Part shown: positions 1 to 6,446 of the stretch, in pieces
Layout: each line of letters opens with the position of its first letter
Position numbering within the stretch: position 1 is the stretch's first letter
Assembly (NCBI GenBank): GCA_020441345.1
Contig: JAGRMK010000086.1
Coordinates: 1-9,075 of the forward strand
DNA length: 9,075 nucleotides
Reading direction: 5' to 3'
Source: Paracoccaceae bacterium
GTDB lineage: Bacteria; Pseudomonadota; Alphaproteobacteria; Rhodobacterales; Rhodobacteraceae
Made by a program: the position numbers and the translations under genes
The notes under the pieces: generated by a model
What the model was told of the DNA's origin: nothing
The model's input: the letters and a program-made list of their open reading frames with translations, nothing else
Database searches by the model: none

Positions 1-1
1 C

Positions 2-1183
2 GATGCAACCCGGTCTCTGGCGCCTGATCTGGGTGGGGTCGCGGCGCTGGTAACGGCGGTGCGCGAAGACATTGTCACCGAAGACGGCGTTGAGCGGATC
101 GAGATCCTGGGAACCGAGGATCTGCCCCATGCCTTCAAGCGTACGGATTTTTTTCTCAATCCGATCGCATACGCAACCTATCGCCACGATCTTTATCCCG
201 TTCAGTGGATGCTGAACCGGCAGGCCGTGCTGGATGCCGGCGGGTTTCCGCCCGCTTTCAACGTGATGGAGGATCGCGCCTTCATGACGCGGTTCCTGCA
301 AAACCGGCGACTGGCGATTCTGGACAAACCGCTGGCGTTTCATCACCGCCGGGTGCGCCGGACCGGCGACACCGCGCAAAGTGTGGCGATGAACACGCTC
401 GACAACCCGTCCTATGACTGGCGTCTGTTCTCGGATCTGGCCAAGATCGAGATCACCTCACCGCCCGGCGCCGCCGGGTCGCAGGCGGTCTCGACGGAAA
501 CCGCCGGGGATCTGATCCGCGCCGCCTCGGCAACCATCATCAAGGAACTGAACGACGAGACCAGCGCGCTCTGGCACAAGCTGAACGGCGAGGCGATGAG
601 CCTGCGCGCGCGAATCGACGGGTTCGAGGCGCGGCTTGGCGCGACCGCGCCGATGCAGGACATCGACACCCCGGATACCGCGCGCGTCTGGTCGCTTTGG
701 GACCGCATCGGCGAGACCGACATCGGCTATGCGCTGGCCGTGCAGACCGCGTTCCTGGACCGGTTGACCATCTCGATGCCCGAAGATCAGCCGGGCTTGC
801 TGCTGCATGCGTCGCCGGCGCAGGAACGGATGGTTCTTCAGGTGCCGCGCACGCTTGATTTCGCGGCGCTGGAACTGTCGCTGGCCGGTCTCGGCGACCG
901 CGGCGGCGGCCTCAGATGCGAAGCGATCCTCAGCGCGACCGAGGGATACCTGTTTCAGACCGGCTTGTCGCTGGCGCTACGCGACCGGTTGGGGCGCAAG
1001 TCGCACGCCTTCGACGATGTCCACGTCCATTCCTGCCCCCCCGGGGGGTCGATCAAGATCACCCGCGATTTCCCGGCAGCACAACTCCTTCGTTCCGAGA
1101 CACCGAAACTGTCCATCGTTCTGCCGCGTCAGGCGGTCAATTTCCGGCTGCACCTTCGTGACCTCGTGGTCAGTCGCATCTGA
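2..1183 (+). CDS. GT2-type glycosyltransferase, 3' part (start lies outside the window)
   Basis: The reading frame is open from base 2, so the true start lies upstream; the GTG at 59 is probably internal. The visible 393 codons begin inside a GT-A fold family 2 glycosyltransferase. The stretch NPIAYATYRHDLYPVQWMLNR followed by AVLDAGGF and then Glu-Asp (codons 269-274) matches the second half of GT2 enzymes, where the acidic pair (usually ED or DD) supplies the catalytic base. A later FHH fits the His seen near the end of such domains. After the transferase domain (to about nt 430) comes a charged helical stretch, possibly coiled coil (about nt 500-645), and then about 180 residues I cannot assign, rich in alternating hydrophobics as in a beta domain. 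GT2 enzymes move a sugar from a nucleotide-sugar to a glycan or protein acceptor, usually on the cytoplasmic side. The next gene starts 15 nt downstream. The transferase call is fairly sure; donor and acceptor are unknown. Confidence 0.75.
   Translation, partial: DATRSLAPDLGGVAALVTAVREDIVTEDGVERIEILGTEDLPHAFKRTDFFLNPIAYATYRHDLYPVQWMLNRQAVLDAGGFPPAFNVMEDRAFMTRFLQNRRLAILDKPLAFHHRRVRRTGDTAQSVAMNTLDNPSYDWRLFSDLAKIEITSPPGAAGSQAVSTETAGDLIRAASATIIKELNDETSALWHKLNGEAMSLRARIDGFEARLGATAPMQDIDTPDTARVWSLWDRIGETDIGYALAVQTAFLDRLTISMPEDQPGLLLHASPAQERMVLQVPRTLDFAALELSLAGLGDRGGGLRCEAILSATEGYLFQTGLSLALRDRLGRKSHAFDDVHVHSCPPGGSIKITRDFPAAQLLRSETPKLSIVLPRQAVNFRLHLRDLVVSRI
1037..1048. repeat. C6G6 palindrome inside the glycosyltransferase gene
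   Basis: A perfect 12-nt palindrome of six C then six G, preceded by one more C, lies inside the C-terminal extension of the first gene and encodes Pro-Pro-Gly-Gly. It may simply reflect GC-rich codon choice. Homopolymer runs of this length can also be sites of replication slippage or sequencing error. Confidence 0.6.
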
Positions 1184-1198
1184 GAGGTCACGCTGCGC

Positions 1199-2008
1199 AT
1201 GTTCGAATCCGATCCGACCGACTTTGCGATTCAGGGTGAACGCGGGATCGACCTGTTTCTGCGTCTCGACGCCCCCGGGCACAAGCGCGCGCGGTTTCGT
1301 TGCATTGCGACGCTGCTGGACGGCGGCGATGCGGCGGCAGGTCATCGCGATGCCCCTTCGGCCCTGTTGATCGATCACGACCCACAGGCAAAGCGCCCGG
1401 CCGCCGCGCTTCTGGCACGCGTCGCCGCGCTGCGCGATGATCCGCTTCTGGCACAGGATTTCACCCTGGGCGATACACGCGGCTGGCCCCGCGCGGCCCG
1501 CGTCGGCAACCCGCTGACGCTGTTTCTGTATCACGAGTTCTTCCGCGCCTGGCAGGTGGCCGACATGACCGGGCACCGGTTCGAAGCAGCACTTAGGCGC
1601 GACCCAGACGGCTTGCCGCGGGATGGCGCGCAGCTGGCAGCCTCCATCGTGCCGGTCTTCGACTTCAACCACCTGAGCCGGGGCATTGCGCTGGCCCGGA
1701 TGATCGAACCGGGTCTGAAAGCCCGGATCGCCGCGCCCGGATTTGCCGACGACCGCGCCGGCAGCACCGGGTATGCGCTGCGGATGCTGGGGGATCTGTG
1801 TCTGCGTGCGGAGGTGCCCGATCTGGCGCTGGCCTGTTTTGAAACGGCGATCGCGGCGGGCGACAACCCGTTCCGCCGCCGCAAGGCTATCGAGGCTGCG
1901 CTGCGGCTAAGCGACCCTGAGCGGCTAGCAGCCCATCTCGCTGCCTACCGGGCGCGTTGGCCGTTGCCAAAAGACCTGGCACATCTGACAGAGGGTGCAC
2001 CATCATGA
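1199..2008 (+). CDS. Hypothetical protein with TPR-like C-terminus, glycan cluster
   Basis: I do not recognise this 269-residue protein. The ATG at 1199 follows an AGAGGT ribosome binding site (1183-1188) at 10 nt and starts 15 nt after the glycosyltransferase stop, so the start is well placed. There is no signal peptide or membrane segment. The first 60 residues alternate hydrophobic and polar residues, as in beta strands. The middle (about 95-175) is mixed. Residues about 190-250 hold helix pairs of the TPR/SEL type, for example GDLCLRAEVPDLALACFETA followed by a second helical unit. The stop overlaps the start of the first sulfotransferase (ATGA, 2005-2008), so the two are probably translationally coupled. 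A scaffold or accessory role for the neighbouring transferases is a guess from position and the TPR-like tail. No catalytic motif is visible. Confidence 0.7.
   Translation: MFESDPTDFAIQGERGIDLFLRLDAPGHKRARFRCIATLLDGGDAAAGHRDAPSALLIDHDPQAKRPAAALLARVAALRDDPLLAQDFTLGDTRGWPRAARVGNPLTLFLYHEFFRAWQVADMTGHRFEAALRRDPDGLPRDGAQLAASIVPVFDFNHLSRGIALARMIEPGLKARIAAPGFADDRAGSTGYALRMLGDLCLRAEVPDLALACFETAIAAGDNPFRRRKAIEAALRLSDPERLAAHLAAYRARWPLPKDLAHLTEGAPS
1991..1995 (+). promoter_or_regulatory. Ribosome binding site of the first sulfotransferase
   Basis: GAGGG sits 9 nt before the ATG at 2005. Together with the ATGA overlap with the upstream stop, it supports 2005 rather than the in-frame GTG at 1957 as the start of the sulfotransferase. 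Confidence 0.6.
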
Positions 2009-2793
2009 CCCGCGCCTCGGCAACCGACATCCTGTGCATCGGCGCGCAGCGGTCCATGACCAGCTGGCTGCATCGGGTGATGAGCGCGCATCCGCAAACC
2101 TGGGCCTTTCCCAATTTCGGCCCCGTCACCTCGACTTCGAAAGAGGCGCATTATTGGGACTGGAACCACCATCGCGGCGCGGATTGGTATCGGGTGCTGA
2201 TGCGTCCGCTGGAGGACAGCCGCCACAGCCTCGACTTCACGCCCGATTACGCGTTCCTGAATGACGACCAGATCGGCGAATGTCATCGGCTGAACCCGAC
2301 AGCAAAAGTGGTCTATATCCTGCGCGATCCACTGGCACGCGCGGTCTCGGCGCTGCGCATGCATACCGTGTGGGCCAGTCAGAACGCCGCGCCCGACAAG
2401 CTCACATTGCGGTATGGCCAGCAATTCCTGGACCGGTGCAAACATGCGCGGCTGCAAGAGCATGGCGCCTATGTCGCCAACATTCGCCGTTGGCGGCGGC
2501 GCTACCCGGACCTTCTGGTGCTCTCGTTCGAGGACTTGCGCGCCGATCCACTGGCCGGGATGCAGGCGATTCTGGCTCATTGCGCGCTGGACAGCGACGG
2601 AATTTCCCCACAGGACCGCGAACGGATGACCAGCCGCGCGCAAGAGGTCATCTGGAAGACCCCGGCCTATCCGCTCGACGCCGATTGCCTGCACTATCTG
2701 CATGGCTTGACCTGGGCCGAACGCCAAGCTGTCGCGCATGAGCTGGGCATGCGCTTTACCGAAGGGCCGAGCATGATCGAGAGCATCGCATGA
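2005..2793 (+). CDS. PAPS-dependent sulfotransferase, first of a tandem pair
   Basis: A 262-residue sulfotransferase-family protein. Such enzymes transfer sulfate from PAPS to a hydroxyl or amine of a carbohydrate or other acceptor. The N-terminal loop IGAQRSMTSWLH (residues 12-23) occupies the place of the 5'-phosphosulfate-binding motif, KEAHYW (46-51) matches the motif after it in bacterial carbohydrate-type sulfotransferases, and RDPLARAVS (107-115) is the 3'-phosphate-binding motif with its conserved Arg and Ser. Oddly, the Lys normally found in the first loop is Arg16, and the usual small residue/Gly pair after it is Ser-Met. The next gene keeps the Lys. No signal peptide or membrane segment is seen, so it probably acts in the cytoplasm. 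The start at 2005 overlaps the previous stop; the stop overlaps the next start (ATGA, 2790-2793). The family call is secure; activity and substrate are not. Confidence 0.88.
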   Translation: MTRASATDILCIGAQRSMTSWLHRVMSAHPQTWAFPNFGPVTSTSKEAHYWDWNHHRGADWYRVLMRPLEDSRHSLDFTPDYAFLNDDQIGECHRLNPTAKVVYILRDPLARAVSALRMHTVWASQNAAPDKLTLRYGQQFLDRCKHARLQEHGAYVANIRRWRRRYPDLLVLSFEDLRADPLAGMQAILAHCALDSDGISPQDRERMTSRAQEVIWKTPAYPLDADCLHYLHGLTWAERQAVAHELGMRFTEGPSMIESIA

Positions 2794-3575
2794 GCACACG
2801 CGACAACATCGCCGACATTCTTTGCATCGGTTGCCAGAAGGGATCGACCAGTTGGCTGCATTCGGTGCTCAACTGCCATCCCCGGACCTGGGCCTTTCCC
2901 GACAGCGAGCCCCTCACCTCGACCTGCAAGGAGGCGCATTTCTGGGACTGGAACCACGAGCGCGGCGTGGAGTGGTATCGCACCCTGATGACCCCGCCCG
3001 AACCCGAGCCGAACCGCGTAACAATGGATTTCACGCCCGAGTATGCTTTTTTGTCTGACACCCAGATTGCGGAATGCAAGGCGCTGAACCCGACCGCGAA
3101 AGTGGTCTATATCCTGCGCGACCCGATGGTGCGCGCGGTCTCGGCGATCCGCATGCACATGCTCTGGCACTATGGCAAGGATCACAAGGAACCGCTGACC
3201 CTGGGCGAGCGGTTCGAGGCGTTCTGCCGGGATGCGCGCCTGACCCAGCACGGCGACTATCTCCGCAATGCCGCGGCCTGGCGCAAGCAGTATCCCGATC
3301 TGATTCTGCTGAACTACGAGGATTTCCACACTGATCGGACCGACAGTCTTTCGCGCATCTTCGACGCCTTCGGTCTTGATCCGACCGAGATCGCTGGCGA
3401 CGCGCGCAAGCGGATGACCCAGTTGATGTCTGGCCGTGTCTGGGCCAGCGAGCCGTTCGACATGGACCGTTCGGTGCTGATGTTCCTGCAAGGCCTCACC
3501 TGGGCCACGCGCGAACTGACAGAGTCCGAGCTTGGCATGCGCTTTGCCGAGGGCGCGCAGATGCTCAAGGATTAG
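2790..3575 (+). CDS. PAPS-dependent sulfotransferase, second of a tandem pair
   Basis: A 261-residue paralogue of the preceding gene; aligned by eye, about half the residues are identical. The 5'-phosphosulfate-binding loop IGCQKGSTSWLH (residues 13-24) keeps the expected Lys17. KEAHFW (47-52), DFTPEY (80-85) and RDPMVRAVS (110-118) repeat the motifs of the first copy, the last being the 3'-phosphate site. It differs most in the middle (about 122-150) and the C-terminal third, where acceptor contacts often lie in this family, so a distinct acceptor or position is plausible. The ATG overlaps the stop of the first copy, with GAGAG at 2779-2783 as a modest ribosome binding site. It is predicted cytoplasmic and soluble. 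The neighbouring glycosyltransferases suggest a glycan acceptor, but this is inference; a lipid or small-molecule acceptor is not excluded. Confidence 0.9.
   Translation: MSTRDNIADILCIGCQKGSTSWLHSVLNCHPRTWAFPDSEPLTSTCKEAHFWDWNHERGVEWYRTLMTPPEPEPNRVTMDFTPEYAFLSDTQIAECKALNPTAKVVYILRDPMVRAVSAIRMHMLWHYGKDHKEPLTLGERFEAFCRDARLTQHGDYLRNAAAWRKQYPDLILLNYEDFHTDRTDSLSRIFDAFGLDPTEIAGDARKRMTQLMSGRVWASEPFDMDRSVLMFLQGLTWATRELTESELGMRFAEGAQMLKD
3566..3571 (+). promoter_or_regulatory. Ribosome binding site supporting a TTG start
   Basis: CAAGGA, inside the last codons of the second sulfotransferase, lies 8 nt before the TTG at 3580. No ATG or GTG is available near the gene junction, so this site decides the start of the large TPR/GT32 gene. 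Confidence 0.5.
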
Positions 3576-3579
3576 GCGC

Positions 3580-5742
3580 TTGGCCCCGTCCCCCTTTGAC
3601 CGGGCCCGACTGGCGCAAGCCCTGTGGCAGGGGCCCTTGCCAGACCCGACGGCCCCGGCGCAAGACCTGATGAAACGCATCGAAGGCGGAACGGATTACA
3701 AGGCGTGTTTGCAACAGCTTGCAACGCTTTGCTCACATGGCGTGTCAACTGATGCCGTGATCGAGACGGCGCTGGCCACATGGCCCTGGTCGATTGATCT
3801 CGCGCTTCTGGCGGTCGAAGCAGCGCCCGCCAGCGATGCCATGCTCGATACACTGGAGCGGCGCATCATGGCGCAGAATCGCCGTTACGCGACACTGGCC
3901 TGGGCACGCTGGGGACGTGGCGACGCAACGGGCGCACGCCGCGCGCTGACCGATCTGGACCCCGGATCTGGCAGCTTTGAGGCGGATCGCGTGGCGCGGG
4001 CGGAACTGGCGATCCTGTGCGACGACACGCCCGAGCCGATCGCCGGACCCGAGGGACTGCGGCTGTCGCTGTTGCAATGCTGGCGCCGGGACGGCGCCGC
4101 ACCCCTGGCCCGCCGCGTCGAGATCGAAGGCGCCGGGTTTCCGGCTGCACCGACATTCTGGGCCTGGCTGATCGAGGTTCAGATCCTTGAACGCGACTTT
4201 GACCGCGCCGAGGCTCTGTTGGCGCGATTTTCCGCGCGATGCGGGGCTGATCACCCCGAGGTCATCGCCCAGACCATCCGCATCGCGCTGGACCGCGAGG
4301 ATCCGGCGCGGGCGCGGGCACTTCTGGCGGCACAAATCGATCCGGCGACGCCCTGGCTTTGGTCGCCGCGCCAGCATGTCCAGCATTTGCGCTGCGCAAG
4401 GCTTGAAGCGATGGACTCGGCGTGTCCAGACCACACGGCGGCGCTGGATCATGCGCGGCGCGCGGCGCGGCTCTATCCGCGCAACGAGGCGCTGCGCGGG
4501 GCGCTGTTCGGATTTCGCGAGATGATCGAAGACTGGGACGCCCTGGCATCCGACGCGATGTCTGACATTTGCCCCGCCCCCCTTTCCGCGTGGATTCTGG
4601 GGCGGATCGGTTGCCCAGAGGCGGCGCTGGATTGCCTGCGACGCGGCCCCGCGCTGCCCCCGGACGCGGCGACCCGGCTGCGGTTTCGCGCCGCAGACCT
4701 GCATCTGCGCAGCGGCGACCCGGCCAAGGCCGAAGCCGCGCTGGGCCCCGAACCCGCCGCCTGGTCTTTGCGCGCCGATCATGCCTGGTGGCGATCCGAG
4801 ATCGCGCTCAAGCGGCGCGATGCGCAGGGGGCGCTTGAGGGGCTGGGGCCAGCCCTTGCGCTGGGCCCGACGCGCCTGGGATTGATCCTGAACGCCGCGC
4901 GCGCGACTTTCCTGCTTGGGGCCTATGACGACTCTCTTGCGCATCTGGCACGGTTTCACGCGCTCAAGACCGCGCAACTGGGCGCACCACCGGCCGACGA
5001 TCTGCGCGACCTGATCACCCGCGACGCCGCCGAGGCGCTGACCACGGGCGGCGCGCCCGACAGCTCGCCGGGCCTGGCCGCGCGTGCCTTTGCCCTGAAC
5101 CCGCCGGCATTCCGTGCGGCGCTTGATATGTCGCCGATCCCCCGCCGCCTCGCGCATTACTGGGAAGGGCCGCGTTCGGCCCCGGTTACGCGCGGGATCC
5201 ACCGATGGGCCGCGCTGCACCCCGACCTGGCGCAAACCGTGTATGACGCGAAAACCGCGCAGCACTGGCTGACGCGCAACACCCCCGATCTGGCCCCCCT
5301 CTTCGCGCGGCTCTCGCAGCCGGCGGCGCGCGCCGATCTGTTCCGCGTGGCGCTGATCGCCACCGAAGGCGGGGTGTTTGCCGATCTCGACGAATACCCC
5401 CGCGCCCCGGTGACTCCGTGGCTGGAGGGCGCACGCGCGGTTCTGGTGATCGAAGAGGGGTATGGCACCATCGCCAACAACTTTCTGGCCGCCCTGCCCG
5501 GCTTGCCGCTGTTCACCCGGTTGGCCGCGCGGATCGCCGCACGGCTGGCGACAACTGAAACGCCCTATGCATGGTGGGATACCGGCCCCGCGCAGATCAC
5601 CGTGGAGGCATTGCGCGCCGTTCAGACCCCGACCGAAGCCGACGGTCTGCTTTTCTTGTCGCAAGCCGCATATGACGCGCGCGTTTCGACCAACCTGCCC
5701 TTTCCACACAAGCGTGGTGCTTTGCACTGGCGGCAATCCTGA
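3580..5742 (+). CDS. TPR-like protein with C-terminal GT32-type glycosyltransferase domain
   Basis: A 720-residue protein in two parts. Residues 1 to about 500 are almost all helical, Ala/Leu/Arg-rich and repetitive, with TPR-like units such as DFDRAEALLARFSA (near 205) and GDPAKAEAALGPEP (near 382). Residues about 518-720 carry the sugar-binding DXD glycosyltransferase domain of GT32 (Gly_transf_sug): IPRRLAHYWEG at the start, ARADLFR (Asp586, Arg589), GGVFADLDEY with the metal-binding D602-L-D604, TGP at 668-670, and a closing HW near the C-terminus. GT32 enzymes are retaining transferases that use nucleotide-sugars. I chose TTG 3580, 4 nt after the sulfotransferase stop and behind CAAGGA. 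TTG 3532 would overlap the sulfotransferase and add a poor Arg/Cys-rich start; ATG 3670 is another option. No signal peptide is seen. The domain call is firm; donor, acceptor and the role of the helical part (partner binding or protein-substrate recognition) are unknown. Confidence 0.85.
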   Translation: MAPSPFDRARLAQALWQGPLPDPTAPAQDLMKRIEGGTDYKACLQQLATLCSHGVSTDAVIETALATWPWSIDLALLAVEAAPASDAMLDTLERRIMAQNRRYATLAWARWGRGDATGARRALTDLDPGSGSFEADRVARAELAILCDDTPEPIAGPEGLRLSLLQCWRRDGAAPLARRVEIEGAGFPAAPTFWAWLIEVQILERDFDRAEALLARFSARCGADHPEVIAQTIRIALDREDPARARALLAAQIDPATPWLWSPRQHVQHLRCARLEAMDSACPDHTAALDHARRAARLYPRNEALRGALFGFREMIEDWDALASDAMSDICPAPLSAWILGRIGCPEAALDCLRRGPALPPDAATRLRFRAADLHLRSGDPAKAEAALGPEPAAWSLRADHAWWRSEIALKRRDAQGALEGLGPALALGPTRLGLILNAARATFLLGAYDDSLAHLARFHALKTAQLGAPPADDLRDLITRDAAEALTTGGAPDSSPGLAARAFALNPPAFRAALDMSPIPRRLAHYWEGPRSAPVTRGIHRWAALHPDLAQTVYDAKTAQHWLTRNTPDLAPLFARLSQPAARADLFRVALIATEGGVFADLDEYPRAPVTPWLEGARAVLVIEEGYGTIANNFLAALPGLPLFTRLAARIAARLATTETPYAWWDTGPAQITVEALRAVQTPTEADGLLFLSQAAYDARVSTNLPFPHKRGALHWRQS

Positions 5743-5801
5743 CCCCCAAAAGCGGCACCGGGGCTCTGGACTCCGGGCGCGTCTCATGGCCCTATCGCAT
5801 C

Positions 5802-6446
5802 ATGGAAAAACCCGATCTTTCTGGGGCCTATGCCCTGAATGGACCTGACGATTGCCGCCGCCTTTATGCCGATTGGGCCGGCAGCTATGATGCCGATTTC
5901 GCGGCGACAATGGCCTATCGCCTGCCTTGCGAGGTTGCCGCCACCTATGCGCGCGAGCGCACGGCGGCCATGGCCGAGGGCGATATCCTCGATGTGGGTG
6001 CAGGCACCGGGCTCTTGGCCGCGGCCCTGCGAGGGCTGGGGATCGGGGCGACGATCGACGCGGTCGATCTCTCGACGGCTATGCTGGCCCAGGCCGGACG
6101 CAAGGGGCTTTATCGCGCGCTGATCGAAGCCGATGTGACGCGCCCCCTGCCGATCGCTACGCGCTATGCCGGGATCGTCAGTTCGGGCACCTTCACCCAT
6201 GGCCATGTCGGCCCCGAGGCACTGGACAGGCTGCTGGGGGTGGCGCGGCCCGGTGCGCTGATGGTGCTGTCGGTCAACCGGGCAATCTGGGACGCAAAGG
6301 GCTTTGACGCCGCCTTTGCCGCCCTGTCAGGCCGGATTACGGACCTGGCGATGGACCCGGTGGCGATTTATGGCGCAGACGCGCGAACCGCCGATCCGGC
6401 CCATGCCGAGGACACGGCCCTGATTGTCCGGTTTCGTGTCGCATGA
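5802..6446 (+). CDS. Class I SAM-dependent methyltransferase
   Basis: A 214-residue methyltransferase of the UbiE/Methyltransf_11-like type. The opening GAYALNGPDDCRRLYADWAGSY is a recognition segment common in small methyltransferases of this group. Motif I is DILDVGAGTG (61-70), the SAM-binding glycine loop. An acidic Asp89 ends the next strand (AVDLS) and would hold the ribose of SAM, followed by ADV (110-112) and SSGTFTHGHV (127-136). The length is usual for the family. ATG 5802 is the only sensible start; no clear ribosome binding site precedes it. It starts 59 nt after the GT32 gene, and its stop overlaps the start of the sugar kinase (ATGA, 6443-6446), so it is coupled to the pseudouridine genes. 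The substrate cannot be read from the sequence: a sugar of the upstream glycan, a nucleoside or nucleobase, or an unrelated small molecule are all possible. Confidence 0.85.
   Translation: MEKPDLSGAYALNGPDDCRRLYADWAGSYDADFAATMAYRLPCEVAATYARERTAAMAEGDILDVGAGTGLLAAALRGLGIGATIDAVDLSTAMLAQAGRKGLYRALIEADVTRPLPIATRYAGIVSSGTFTHGHVGPEALDRLLGVARPGALMVLSVNRAIWDAKGFDAAFAALSGRITDLAMDPVAIYGADARTADPAHAEDTALIVRFRVA

Noticed and set aside
148..154. Run of seven T as a slippage site or frameshift
   Set aside because: The frame continues normally through it (Phe-Phe-Leu) with glycosyltransferase motifs on the far side; no sign of a break.
1957..2004. Longer start (GTG 1957) for the first sulfotransferase
   Set aside because: It would overlap the previous gene by 52 nt and add residues with no family likeness; ATG 2005 has a GAGGG site and an ATGA overlap.
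3532..3579. Longer start (TTG 3532) for the TPR/GT32 gene
   Set aside because: It would add an Arg/Cys-rich stretch that is just the sulfotransferase end read in another frame; TTG 3580 has a better-placed ribosome binding site.
1945..3680. Two long minus-strand frames (1945-2799 and 2694-3680) opposite the sulfotransferases, which resemble each other
   Set aside because: They resemble each other only because they are antisense to two paralogous genes; the sense strand has the sulfotransferase motifs.
5758..5776. Hairpin after the GT32 gene as an intrinsic terminator
   Set aside because: The stem is only 6 bp with a G-U pair and no T-tract follows.
3745..5787. 680-codon open frame on the minus strand opposite the TPR/GT32 gene
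   Set aside because: It mirrors a real gene in GC-rich DNA, gives a Gln/Arg/Gly-rich protein with no recognisable motif, and the plus strand has clear GT32 motifs.
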